From Pseudodesulfovibrio tunisiensis (GTDB taxonomy: Bacteria; Desulfobacterota; Desulfovibrionia; Desulfovibrionales; Desulfovibrionaceae), in contig NZ_CP094380.1 in assembly GCF_022809775.1 (NCBI RefSeq), positions 2,455,501-2,519,500 on the forward strand: 64,000 nucleotides of DNA, written 5' to 3'. The position numbers and the translations under genes were made by a program. The notes below the pieces were generated by a model. That model searched no databases and was not told the origin of the DNA. It worked only from the letters and a program-made list of their open reading frames with translations. Below, in pieces: positions 56,889 to 64,000 of this stretch (position 1 is its first letter; each line of letters begins with the position of its first letter).

Positions 56889-59801
56889 ATGAAATACGGT
56901 TTCGAGAAAGTCCGCGAAATGGAAATACCGGAGCTGGCCTCCACGGCCGTGCTGTACCGCCACGCCAAAACCGGAGCTCGGGTGCTCTCCGTGGTCAACG
57001 ATGACGAAAACAAGGTGTTCGGCATCAGCTTCCGCACCCCGCCCGAGGATTCCACGGGCGTGGCGCACATTCTGGAGCATTCGGTACTGTGCGGCTCGGA
57101 GAAATACCCGGTTCGGGAGCCGTTCGTGGAGCTGCTCAAGGGGTCGCTCCAGACCTTTCTGAACGCCCTGACCTTTCCGGACAAGACCTGCTATCCCGTG
57201 GCCAGCGCCAATGTCGCGGATTTCTACAATCTGGTGGATGTGTATCTGGACGCGGTGTTTCATCCCCGACTCACGGAAAACACCCTGCGTCAGGAGGGCT
57301 GGCATTACGAGACCGAGGGCGCGGACAAGCCCCTGTCCTACAAGGGCGTGGTGTTCAACGAGATGAAGGGCGCGTATTCCTCGCCCGATTCCCTGCTCTA
57401 CGAATACTCCCAGCACTCCCTGTTCCCGGACACGACCTACGGCCTTGATTCGGGCGGCGATCCGGCCGTGATCCCGGACCTGACCTTCGAGAAGTTCATG
57501 GACTTCCACCGCACCCATTATCATCCGTCCAATGCCTACGCCTTTTTCTACGGGGACGATGATCCGGACAAGCGGCTGGAGATTCTGGACCGCGAATTTT
57601 CCCGGTACGAACGCATTGATGTGACCGGAACCCGCGTGCCGCTTCAGCCCCGTTTTGCCGACGCCGTGGCCGTGAAAAAACCGTATCCCGCGTCCGAACG
57701 CCTTTCCAAGGGCATGTTCACCGTGAACTGGATGCTGGCCGAGACTGCGGACGCAAACCTGAATCTGGCCCTGCACATTCTGGATCACATCCTGATCGGA
57801 CTGCCGTCCTCGCCCCTGCGCAAGGCGCTCATGGATTCCGGGCTGGGCGAAGATCTGGCCGGGGTCGGTCTGGAAGGGGACATCCGCCAGATGTTCTTTT
57901 CCGTGGGGCTCAAGGGCATTCACCCGTCCAACGCCATCAAGGTGGAATCCCTGATCTTCCACACCATCAAGGAATTGGTGGAAAACGGCATTGATCCCAT
58001 GGACGTGGAAGCTGCGGTCAATTCCGTGGAATTCGATCTGCGCGAAAACAACTCCGGTTCCTATCCGCGCGGCCTGTCCCTGATGTTTCAGGCCCTGTCC
58101 ACCTGGCTGTACGACAGCGAGGACGGAACCGAGGGTGATCCCTTCGTGCTGCTGCCCTTCGAGGAGCCGCTGCGCAACATCAAGGCATGGCTGGAACAGG
58201 GCGAAAGAATCTTCGAGGAACTGCTGGCCCGTCTGTTCCTGCACAACCCGCATCGCACCACGGTGCAGCTCGACCCGGACCACAAGCTGGCCAGGACGCT
58301 GGCTGCCGAGGAACGCGCCCGTCTGGATGCGGCGCGCAAGGCCATGTCCGAACAGGATGTGCAGCGCGTCATGGACGAGGCCGCCGAGCTCATGCGGCTT
58401 CAGGCCGAACCCGATGCGCCCGAGGCACTGGCGACCATTCCCCGGCTGGCCGTGGCCGATCTGCCGCGCGAGAATCAGCTCATCCCCACCGAGGAACGCA
58501 CCGCTTCCGGCGCGCCCGTGCTGTTCCACGAACTGCACACCAACGGCATTGCCTATCTCGACCTCGCGTTCGACATGTCCGGCATTCCGGATCGGCTGCT
58601 GCCATACGCCTCGGTCTTCAGCCGCGCCCTGCTGGAAATGGGCACGGAACAGCGCGGCTACGTGGAATTCTCCCAATGGGTGGCGCGCATCACCGGCGGC
58701 ATCTGGGGCCAGATTCACAACACCCCGATTCTGGATTCCGACATTGCAGGCTCCCGGCTCATTCTCCGGGCCAAGGCCACGCACGAACACGCCGCCGAAA
58801 TGGCGGAAATCCTGCGCGAGGTCCTGACCTCGGCCAAGCTGACCGACCGCAACCGCTTCCGCCAGATCGTGTCCGAGGCCGTGGCGCGCGTCGAACAGCG
58901 CATCGTGCCGTCCGGGCATCAGGTCGTGGCCACCCGTTTGCGCGCCCGCTCGCATCGCGCCCATGCCATGGAGGAAATGATCTCCGGCGTGAGCAACCTG
59001 TTCTTCCTGCGTACCCTGCGAGATCGCGTGGAAAACGATTTCCGCCGCGTGGCCAAGGAACTGGAGGAATTCCGGTCCCTGCTTCTGCGCAAGAACGGCC
59101 TGCTGCTCAACGCGACCATGGATGCGGACGGATTCCGCGCCCTTGAACCGGAACTGGCCGCCATTGCGGACTGCCTGCCGGAAAAGGATGCGCCCGCACA
59201 GGAACGCGCGCCCATGGACCTGCCCGCCGTGGAAGGCATGACCATCCCGGCACAGGTCAATTACGTGGGCAAAAGCTGCAACGTGGCCGAACTCGGCTTC
59301 GCCTTCACCGGCACGGCACAGGCCGTGAACAAGCTCCTGCGCACCGGCTACCTCTGGGAACGCGTGCGCGTGCAGGGCGGGGCCTACGGTTCCTTCTGCA
59401 TCGTGGACCGGCTGGGCGGCACCCTGTCCTTCATCTCCTATCGCGATCCGAATCTGGACAGAACCCTGACCGCCTATGACGCGGCAGCCGACCATCTGGC
59501 CAATCTCGAACTCTCCCGCGACGAACTCGAAAAATCCGTGATCGGCGCAATCGGCGAGCTCGATCAGTACATGCTGCCCGACGCCAAGGGCTATACCGCC
59601 CTTGCCCGGCACCTGTCCGGCCAGACCGACGAATACCTCCAGACCCTGCGCGATCAGGCCCTTGCCGTTACCGAACAGGATTTCCGCGACTTTGCCGAGG
59701 CCGTGCGCCTGACCGCTGAAAACGGCGCGGTCTGCGTGCTCGGCCATGAACCCGGCATGGACGCATCCGAACTGGAATTCGTGAAAACTCCGGTATTGTA
59801 G
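56889..59801 (+). CDS. M16C zinc metalloprotease (PreP-like)
   Basis: Peptidasome of the presequence-protease/insulinase type, 970 residues, degrading short peptides inside a closed two-half chamber. The inverted zinc motif HxxEH is HILEH in STGVAHILEHSVLCGSEKYPVREPF (about residues 55-80), with the distal Glu expected in the VFNEMKGAYSSPDSLLYEYSQHSLFPDTTYGLDSGG region (about 155-190). The second half has the non-catalytic M16C repeat. No signal peptide, so cytoplasmic. I chose ATG 56889 because GGAGAG is then about ten bases upstream. An ATG three codons earlier is too close to it. Confidence 0.92.
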   Translation: MKYGFEKVREMEIPELASTAVLYRHAKTGARVLSVVNDDENKVFGISFRTPPEDSTGVAHILEHSVLCGSEKYPVREPFVELLKGSLQTFLNALTFPDKTCYPVASANVADFYNLVDVYLDAVFHPRLTENTLRQEGWHYETEGADKPLSYKGVVFNEMKGAYSSPDSLLYEYSQHSLFPDTTYGLDSGGDPAVIPDLTFEKFMDFHRTHYHPSNAYAFFYGDDDPDKRLEILDREFSRYERIDVTGTRVPLQPRFADAVAVKKPYPASERLSKGMFTVNWMLAETADANLNLALHILDHILIGLPSSPLRKALMDSGLGEDLAGVGLEGDIRQMFFSVGLKGIHPSNAIKVESLIFHTIKELVENGIDPMDVEAAVNSVEFDLRENNSGSYPRGLSLMFQALSTWLYDSEDGTEGDPFVLLPFEEPLRNIKAWLEQGERIFEELLARLFLHNPHRTTVQLDPDHKLARTLAAEERARLDAARKAMSEQDVQRVMDEAAELMRLQAEPDAPEALATIPRLAVADLPRENQLIPTEERTASGAPVLFHELHTNGIAYLDLAFDMSGIPDRLLPYASVFSRALLEMGTEQRGYVEFSQWVARITGGIWGQIHNTPILDSDIAGSRLILRAKATHEHAAEMAEILREVLTSAKLTDRNRFRQIVSEAVARVEQRIVPSGHQVVATRLRARSHRAHAMEEMISGVSNLFFLRTLRDRVENDFRRVAKELEEFRSLLLRKNGLLLNATMDADGFRALEPELAAIADCLPEKDAPAQERAPMDLPAVEGMTIPAQVNYVGKSCNVAELGFAFTGTAQAVNKLLRTGYLWERVRVQGGAYGSFCIVDRLGGTLSFISYRDPNLDRTLTAYDAAADHLANLELSRDELEKSVIGAIGELDQYMLPDAKGYTALARHLSGQTDEYLQTLRDQALAVTEQDFRDFAEAVRLTAENGAVCVLGHEPGMDASELEFVKTPVL

Positions 59802-59810
59802 GAAAAGAAA

Positions 59811-60168
59811 TGCCTTCGGCGACCAGAGAACCCTTTGAAAAGGGGTTCTCTGGACTCTCCGAAACTTTCTGGTTCTACGCCGCCTGCAAGGGATGAGGGA
59901 ACTTGTCCGGCTCGTTTGGCGGCGTAGGGAGCTGCGGAAGAGCGGAAGTTTTCGCTATCGAAGAAAGAAACTCGGGGGAAGCAGGCAAAGGAAGAAAAAT
60001 TTCTTTTGAAGCCACCCCGTCTTGAGAATTGGGAAAGGCCCGGTGAATGTCTCGACAGAGCATTCATCGGGCCTTTTTCAATTCTCAAGACAGAATGGGG
60101 ATCCAAGGGGCCTTGCTCCTTGGCGGGTCCGGGCAGAGCCCGGCCCCCCGGGAGGGTCGCCGAAGGCA
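59811..60168 (+). repeat. Multi-hairpin intergenic element, copy 5
   Basis: Fifth copy, filling the convergent gap between the M16C gene and the BCCT gene. It begins 9 bp after one stop and ends 8 bp before the other. Both 14-bp terminal repeats are perfect, the central palindrome is at 60019-60091. Flanks GAAAAGAAA on the left and TTTTCTCCCT on the right match copy 3. Confidence 0.9.
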
Positions 60169-60176
60169 TTTTCTCC

Positions 60177-61991
60177 CTACGGACGTTTCCTTTTCCGCGC
60201 ACTTTTTGCAGGCGGTGCATCCGGGGCCATGGGGATTTCGATCTTCTGGGTTTTGGGCTGCATCTTGTCGATGATGCGAGCGTGGTAGCTTTCCTCTTTC
60301 AGACCGCGATACAGACTGTAGCACATCACGAGCAGCACGAGGGTGAAGGGTAACCCGGTGGCAATGGATGCGCTTTGCAGGGCGACGAGTCCGCCGCCGA
60401 GGAGCAGAACTGCAGCGCAGAGCCCTTCAACCAGGGCCCAGAAAATACGCTGGGCCACGGGTGAATCGAGCTTGCCGCCGGACGTGAGGTGATCCACGAC
60501 CAGCGAGCCGGAATCCGAGGACGTGATGAAGAAGATGCTGACCAGCAGAATGCCGATGAACGACGTTATCTTGGTAAAGGGGAAGCTCTGCAGCATCACG
60601 AACAGGGCCGTGGACACGTTGGAGGTGACCGCATCCGCAAGGCTGGCGGTTCCGGTGATCTGGAGCCACAGGGCGGAACCGCCGAAGCAGGACATCCAGA
60701 GAAAGGACAGGATGGTGGGGAAGATCATGACCCCGAGCACGAACTCGCGCACGGTACGGCCCTTGGAGATGCGGGCGATGAACATGCCCACGAACGGAGA
60801 CCAGGATATCCACCAGCCCCAGTAGAAGATGGTCCACGGGTTCTGCCAGTGGCTGCCCTCGGCTCCGTAGAAGGTCTCCACCCAGAAGCTGAGCTGGGGC
60901 AGGTTCTGGATGTAGAAGCCGATGTTCTGGGTGAATGCCTTGAGGATGTAGACCGTGGGGCCGACCGCCAGCAGAAAGATCATGAACGCGGCTGCGGTGT
61001 ACATGTTTGCCAGACTCAGGGTCTTGACGCCCTTGTCCAGCCCGGCGGCCACGGACACCACGGCGAGCAGGGTGATGACCACGATGAGAATCACCGCGAC
61101 CTCCACGGTATCGGGCACGCCGAACAGGAAGTTCAGGCCCGAGGAGACCTGCTTCACGCCAAGTCCGAGAGACGTTGCCAGCCCGAACAGGGTGGCGAGC
61201 ACGGACAGGACATCGATGAGATTGCCCCAGAATCCGTAGATTCTGTCGCCGAGCAGAGGGTAGAAGATGGACCGGATGGTCAGGGGCAGCCCCCGGTTGT
61301 AGGCAAAGAAGGCGAGGGACAGACCGACAAGGGCGTATATGCCCCAGGGGTGGATGCCCCAGTGGAAATAGGTGAGTCCGAGGGCGACCTGAGCGGACTG
61401 TGGCGTTTCCGGCGGCACGTCGAACATGGGCGACGGGGTCATGAAGTGGAACACGGGCTCGCCCACGCTCCAGAACATCAGGCCGATGCCCATGCCCGCG
61501 CTGATGAGCATGGCGTACCAGCTGAAGGTGGAGAATTCGGGCAAGGCGTCCGGCCCGCCGATGCGAATCTTGCCGAAATCGCTCATGGCGATGATCAGCA
61601 TGGAAATGATGAAGAAATTGGCAGCCAGAATGTACAGCCAGCCAAAGGTGTCGCCGATGCCGTTCAGAAGGTGCTGGAATATGGCTGCGGACTGTTCGCG
61701 AAACGTGAGGGTCAGCACGATGAAGAGCAGGACCAGCCCGCCGGCGGCAAGGGAGACCTGGGGATGCAGATCGAATCCGAATCCGGACCAGTTGTTTTCC
61801 CCGGGCTTGTGACCATGGGACTGGTCGTAGTAGCTGGACGTGGGCACGATCTGCAGCCCCCGGAACTGCTGCCGATCGCTGATCGCCTTTTCCCGCTCGT
61901 GCTCCCAATGCTCGCTCGCCATGTGTATGGCCTTGCGCTTGTAGGACAGTTCCTTTTTCTTTCTTTTCTTTCGCTGATGCCGTTTCGCCAT
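60177..61991 (-). CDS. BCCT-family betaine/carnitine/choline transporter
   Basis: Secondary transporter of 604 residues with 12 membrane helices, importing quaternary-amine osmolytes with Na+ or H+. Motifs are GMGIGLMFWSVGEPVFHFM (about residues 166-184), GIHPWGIYALVGLSLAF (about 213-230) and the tryptophan-box IFYWGWWISWSPFVGMFIARISKGRTVREF (about 380-410). The basic 60-residue N-terminus and the basic C-terminal tail could sense osmotic strength, as in BetP. AGAGGTAG lies just before the ATG. Confidence 0.94.
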   Translation of the reverse strand: MAKRHQRKKRKKKELSYKRKAIHMASEHWEHEREKAISDRQQFRGLQIVPTSSYYDQSHGHKPGENNWSGFGFDLHPQVSLAAGGLVLLFIVLTLTFREQSAAIFQHLLNGIGDTFGWLYILAANFFIISMLIIAMSDFGKIRIGGPDALPEFSTFSWYAMLISAGMGIGLMFWSVGEPVFHFMTPSPMFDVPPETPQSAQVALGLTYFHWGIHPWGIYALVGLSLAFFAYNRGLPLTIRSIFYPLLGDRIYGFWGNLIDVLSVLATLFGLATSLGLGVKQVSSGLNFLFGVPDTVEVAVILIVVITLLAVVSVAAGLDKGVKTLSLANMYTAAAFMIFLLAVGPTVYILKAFTQNIGFYIQNLPQLSFWVETFYGAEGSHWQNPWTIFYWGWWISWSPFVGMFIARISKGRTVREFVLGVMIFPTILSFLWMSCFGGSALWLQITGTASLADAVTSNVSTALFVMLQSFPFTKITSFIGILLVSIFFITSSDSGSLVVDHLTSGGKLDSPVAQRIFWALVEGLCAAVLLLGGGLVALQSASIATGLPFTLVLLVMCYSLYRGLKEESYHARIIDKMQPKTQKIEIPMAPDAPPAKSARKRKRP

Positions 61992-62276
61992 ACACTACCT
62001 CTGCCGCGACAACGCAGCCCTATCCGCAAAAGGCATTCGCCCTTTGCTTCCGGTTTCAACACATACCGTGAACAGGAAAGTCAATTTTTGAATGGGGAAA
62101 AAGAGACGCAACCGAACACCGCACAACAAGCCAATCCAAGGCGAAAGTGTCGCACAATATCCGCCAACAATCAAAAAGTCGAAACCCAGCAAGCATTCAA
62201 CCTCCTGCCTTTCCTCATTTATTAAATGATCCCGGCAGGAAGAACACAATTATAATCATCAGGATTCCACGAACCG

Positions 62277-62520
62277 CAAAACCGCCGCAAACGGCCTCAT
62301 GCACATGCACGGACAATCTGCGACGGCTTCGACAAAAGGCTTTGGAAAGGCCTCCCCCCTCTGCCTCCTTCTTCAACAAGACAAATTCTCCCCGAATGGG
62401 GAGAAACAGGGGGCAACGGATCGCATGCCCTGAAACACCACACCAATCCACGCAAAACCGCCGCAAACAGCCCATGCACATGCACGGACAGTCTGCGGCG
62501 GTTTCGACAAAAAGCTTTGG
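62277..62520 (+). repeat. Pair of ~69-bp direct repeats
   Basis: CAAAACCGCCGCAAAC.G through CATGCACATGCACGGACA.TCTGCG to CGACAAAA.GCTTTGG occurs at 62277-62345 and again at 62453-62520, with about six differences. Between them is a hairpin TTCTCCCC-gaat-GGGGAGAA. The rest of the 604-bp gap 61992-62595 is AT-richer than its surroundings, with no gene I can support; a hairpin CCCCTTT/AAAGGGG near 62532-62550 may end the downstream minus-strand operon. Confidence 0.75.
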
Positions 62521-62595
62521 GGAATCCTGACCCCCTTTCCCGAAAGGGGTTCAAGCCGCCGGAGGCCTCTTCAACGCCCGGCGACAGGCACCCTG

Positions 62596-63456
62596 CTAGT
62601 CCAGCTTGAGCCCCAGCAGCACGACTTCGGAATAGGCCAGATCAATGTCGGCCGGGGCCACGCGAGAGGACTTGCAGAAGCGCGGGGCCTTGATGCGCTC
62701 GACCTGCGCACCCGGGCCGTCGTTGTCCACGAACCGGCGATCCGCGGCCAGCACGCATTTGCCCTCGGGCAGAAGCGCCTCGGCAATGTCGTGCACCCGA
62801 TCCGAGAACAGCCGGGCATTGGAGCGGTACAGCACGTCGTGATACAGGACATCGTCGCCCTTGAGCGCCCGGGAAAGCAGAAGCAGGCATTGCGTGCAAC
62901 GCGTGGTGACGAGTACCGGAGTTGCAAAGAATCCCTGATGATCCTCGAACACCCGAAGCTCATTGGGATTGGCCTGCCGCCGAATTTCCTCGGGATCGGC
63001 CACCACTTCCAGATTGTCATAGGCATGGCCGTCCTTTTTCCAGAGCAGACGCTCCTCCTCCAGCACGTCCAGACCGAGCTTCCTGTAATGTTCCCTGCGC
63101 TTTGGCGAAAGCGAAACAACGGAATAGGTCACGTCCGGATCGGACGCGGCAAGACGCACGAGCTCGCTGCCCAACCCCTGCCCGCGATATTCGCGCATCA
63201 GGTACCAGGACGTGAAGTTCACGAACCGTTCGCGGTGGCCATTGATCAGACGGGACGAGCAGATGTGTCCGTGAAATCCCACGATGGCCCCGTCGTCCTC
63301 GACGACAAGACCGATGTCCGGGTTGTCCGCACACCAGTCCGGAGCGAACAGGCCGAGCCAGCGTTCCATGGAAAATTCGGGATTCATGCGGGAATGCAGC
63401 AATCGGCAGATGCCGACAACGTCTTCGCGTTCGGCTTTGCGGATGATGGGGTTCAT
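62596..63456 (-). CDS. GNAT-family N-acetyltransferase-like protein
   Basis: Protein of 286 residues whose first ~150 residues follow the GNAT fold: IIRKAEREDVVGICRLLHSRM, strand IGLVVEDDGAIVGFHGHI, and the acetyl-CoA-binding motif YRGQGLGSELVR (about residues 91-102), followed by SPKRREHYRKLGL. The C-terminal half is not recognised. The ATG at 63456 has AGGAGG seven bases upstream and overlaps the next gene upstream by 4 bp. The substrate is unknown; pairing with a deacetylase-like gene suggests polysaccharide or cell-surface modification. Confidence 0.82.
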   Translation of the reverse strand: MNPIIRKAEREDVVGICRLLHSRMNPEFSMERWLGLFAPDWCADNPDIGLVVEDDGAIVGFHGHICSSRLINGHRERFVNFTSWYLMREYRGQGLGSELVRLAASDPDVTYSVVSLSPKRREHYRKLGLDVLEEERLLWKKDGHAYDNLEVVADPEEIRRQANPNELRVFEDHQGFFATPVLVTTRCTQCLLLLSRALKGDDVLYHDVLYRSNARLFSDRVHDIAEALLPEGKCVLAADRRFVDNDGPGAQVERIKAPRFCKSSRVAPADIDLAYSEVVLLGLKLD

Positions 63457-64000
63457 GTCCTTGCCTCCTCGGGCCAGATTTCCGGGGGTACGGCCCAGCG
63501 TGCCGCGGGATGCCGGGCCAGTGCGGTTGCCAGTGTCTCGAAGAAATTCCATGCCGCCCGGTCCATTTCCAGATGATGCGTGAGAATGCCGGACGGCAGC
63601 AGCGGGTCATGTTCGCCGGTGCGCTTGCGCTGAAGATGCTCCACCAGATCGGCCACGCACCGGGTTTCGCCGCTGAATCGCGCCTGCCCGCTCTCCCAGT
63701 CGAGCAGATCGCAGGGCACGCCCACCACGCGTACGCCGGGAGGCGGCGTCGGCCCGGACCTGCGGTAGCCTGCGGAAACGCCTCGAATGCCCAGCCCGGG
63801 CAACTCGGGCCAGAGCGCGGGATCCATCCTGTTCCACGGCGGCACCACCACGGGCACGAATCGTTTGCCGAACAGACCGGACAGGATGTCCCTGCCCTGA
63901 CGCAGATCGGCCAGCACCTGAGGCAGCGGACGGTGCAAGCCCAGCTCCCATGCTCCGTTGCCCTTGGGCGCATGATTCACATGGGCCAGCCCGTGCTGGA
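63453..64000 (-). CDS. Polysaccharide-deacetylase-like protein (5' end cut by window edge)
   Basis: The frame is open to the right edge, with QHGLAHVNHAPKG at its first visible residues. This matches the histidine-containing loop of a group of deacetylase-like proteins (HG-x-x-H-x-NHAPKG). Downstream are FVPVVVPPWNRMDP, like the PPWN motif of the fold, GIRGVSAGYRRSGP, and the terminal LPSGILTHHLEMDRAAWNFFETLATALARHP with a His pair. About 182 codons are visible. It is translationally coupled to the GNAT gene (ATGA overlap). The fold family is likely, the substrate not identifiable. A GTG at 63980 is internal, not the start. Confidence 0.75.
   Translation of the reverse strand, partial: QHGLAHVNHAPKGNGAWELGLHRPLPQVLADLRQGRDILSGLFGKRFVPVVVPPWNRMDPALWPELPGLGIRGVSAGYRRSGPTPPPGVRVVGVPCDLLDWESGQARFSGETRCVADLVEHLQRKRTGEHDPLLPSGILTHHLEMDRAAWNFFETLATALARHPAARWAVPPEIWPEEART

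Noticed and set aside
56778..59747. 989-codon open frame antisense to the M16C protease
   Set aside because: It is a shadow of a high-GC coding region. The plus-strand frame has the HILEH zinc motif and full family length.
60489..62225. Long plus-strand frame antisense to the BCCT transporter
   Set aside because: Composition is extremely Gly/Glu/His-rich, as expected for the complement of a hydrophobic protein gene. No start site or motif.

Overview
The window reads like a chromosomal stretch from a GC-rich, anaerobic, flagellated Gram-negative bacterium of the Desulfovibrionaceae (Desulfovibrio/Pseudodesulfovibrio-like). This rests on recognised protein families and synteny, not on a database search. 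Supporting points are an F1Fo ATP synthase with separate b and b' genes next to a mre/rod cell-shape operon, a multihaem cytochrome with a membrane cytochrome b, tandem MotB genes, a FetAB-type exporter, cupin/XRE regulators paired with acyl-CoA ligases, and intergenic repeats opening with a 'gccttcggcgacc' motif.

Layout. 1-9.75 kb (minus strand): mreB-mreC-mreD-mrdA-rodA-bactofilin, then a promoter and atpF'-atpF-atpH-atpA-atpG (atpG runs off the left edge). 9.9-15.4 kb (plus): a radical SAM protein, a methylguanine-DNA methyltransferase-like protein, a coupled glycosyltransferase/phosphatase/glycosyltransferase trio and a LysE exporter. 15.8-21.5 kb (minus): fliQ, fliP, fliO, fliN, fliL, two motB-like genes, a broken motA and the PLP-binding protein yggS. 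21.7-30.2 kb: a five-PAS histidine kinase, a 118-bp tandem repeat, an MltF-like lytic transglycosylase, an FNR-type regulator, and a divergent octahaem cytochrome c with an in-frame TGA, followed by its cytochrome b partner. 30.2-33.9 kb (minus): lepB, lepA, fabD. 34.2-48.3 kb: an autotransporter, a molybdopterin oxidoreductase, a small lipoprotein, a geranylgeranyl-reductase-like flavoprotein, a fetB/fetA/TPR group on the minus strand, and two successive cupin regulator + acyl-CoA ligase modules (the first ligase is frameshifted). 48.4-51.8 kb: a non-coding array of about five structured 556-578 bp units, split by a complete IS1595-family element. 51.9-64 kb: an NSS transporter with its 34-aa subunit, a CsoR/CstR-type repressor, era, a peroxiredoxin, an M16C metalloprotease, a BCCT transporter, a GNAT protein and a polysaccharide-deacetylase-like gene cut by the right edge.

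Main points of interest. (1) The octahaem cytochrome gene carries an in-frame TGA where I expect a conserved cysteine. A two-stem hairpin with an AGGCU loop starts 6 nt after it. This is a good candidate for a selenocysteine-containing octahaem reductase. (2) Five copies of a ~360-bp multi-hairpin intergenic element with 14-bp terminal inverted repeats each begin 5-13 bp after a stop codon and show structure-preserving changes between copies. (3) The tandem array has conserved hairpin blocks framing a short segment that differs from unit to unit. (4) Both frameshifted genes (motA, acyl-CoA ligase) are disrupted exactly at perfect palindromes that the mutations appear to have completed. No tRNA, rRNA or CRISPR array was recognised by eye.
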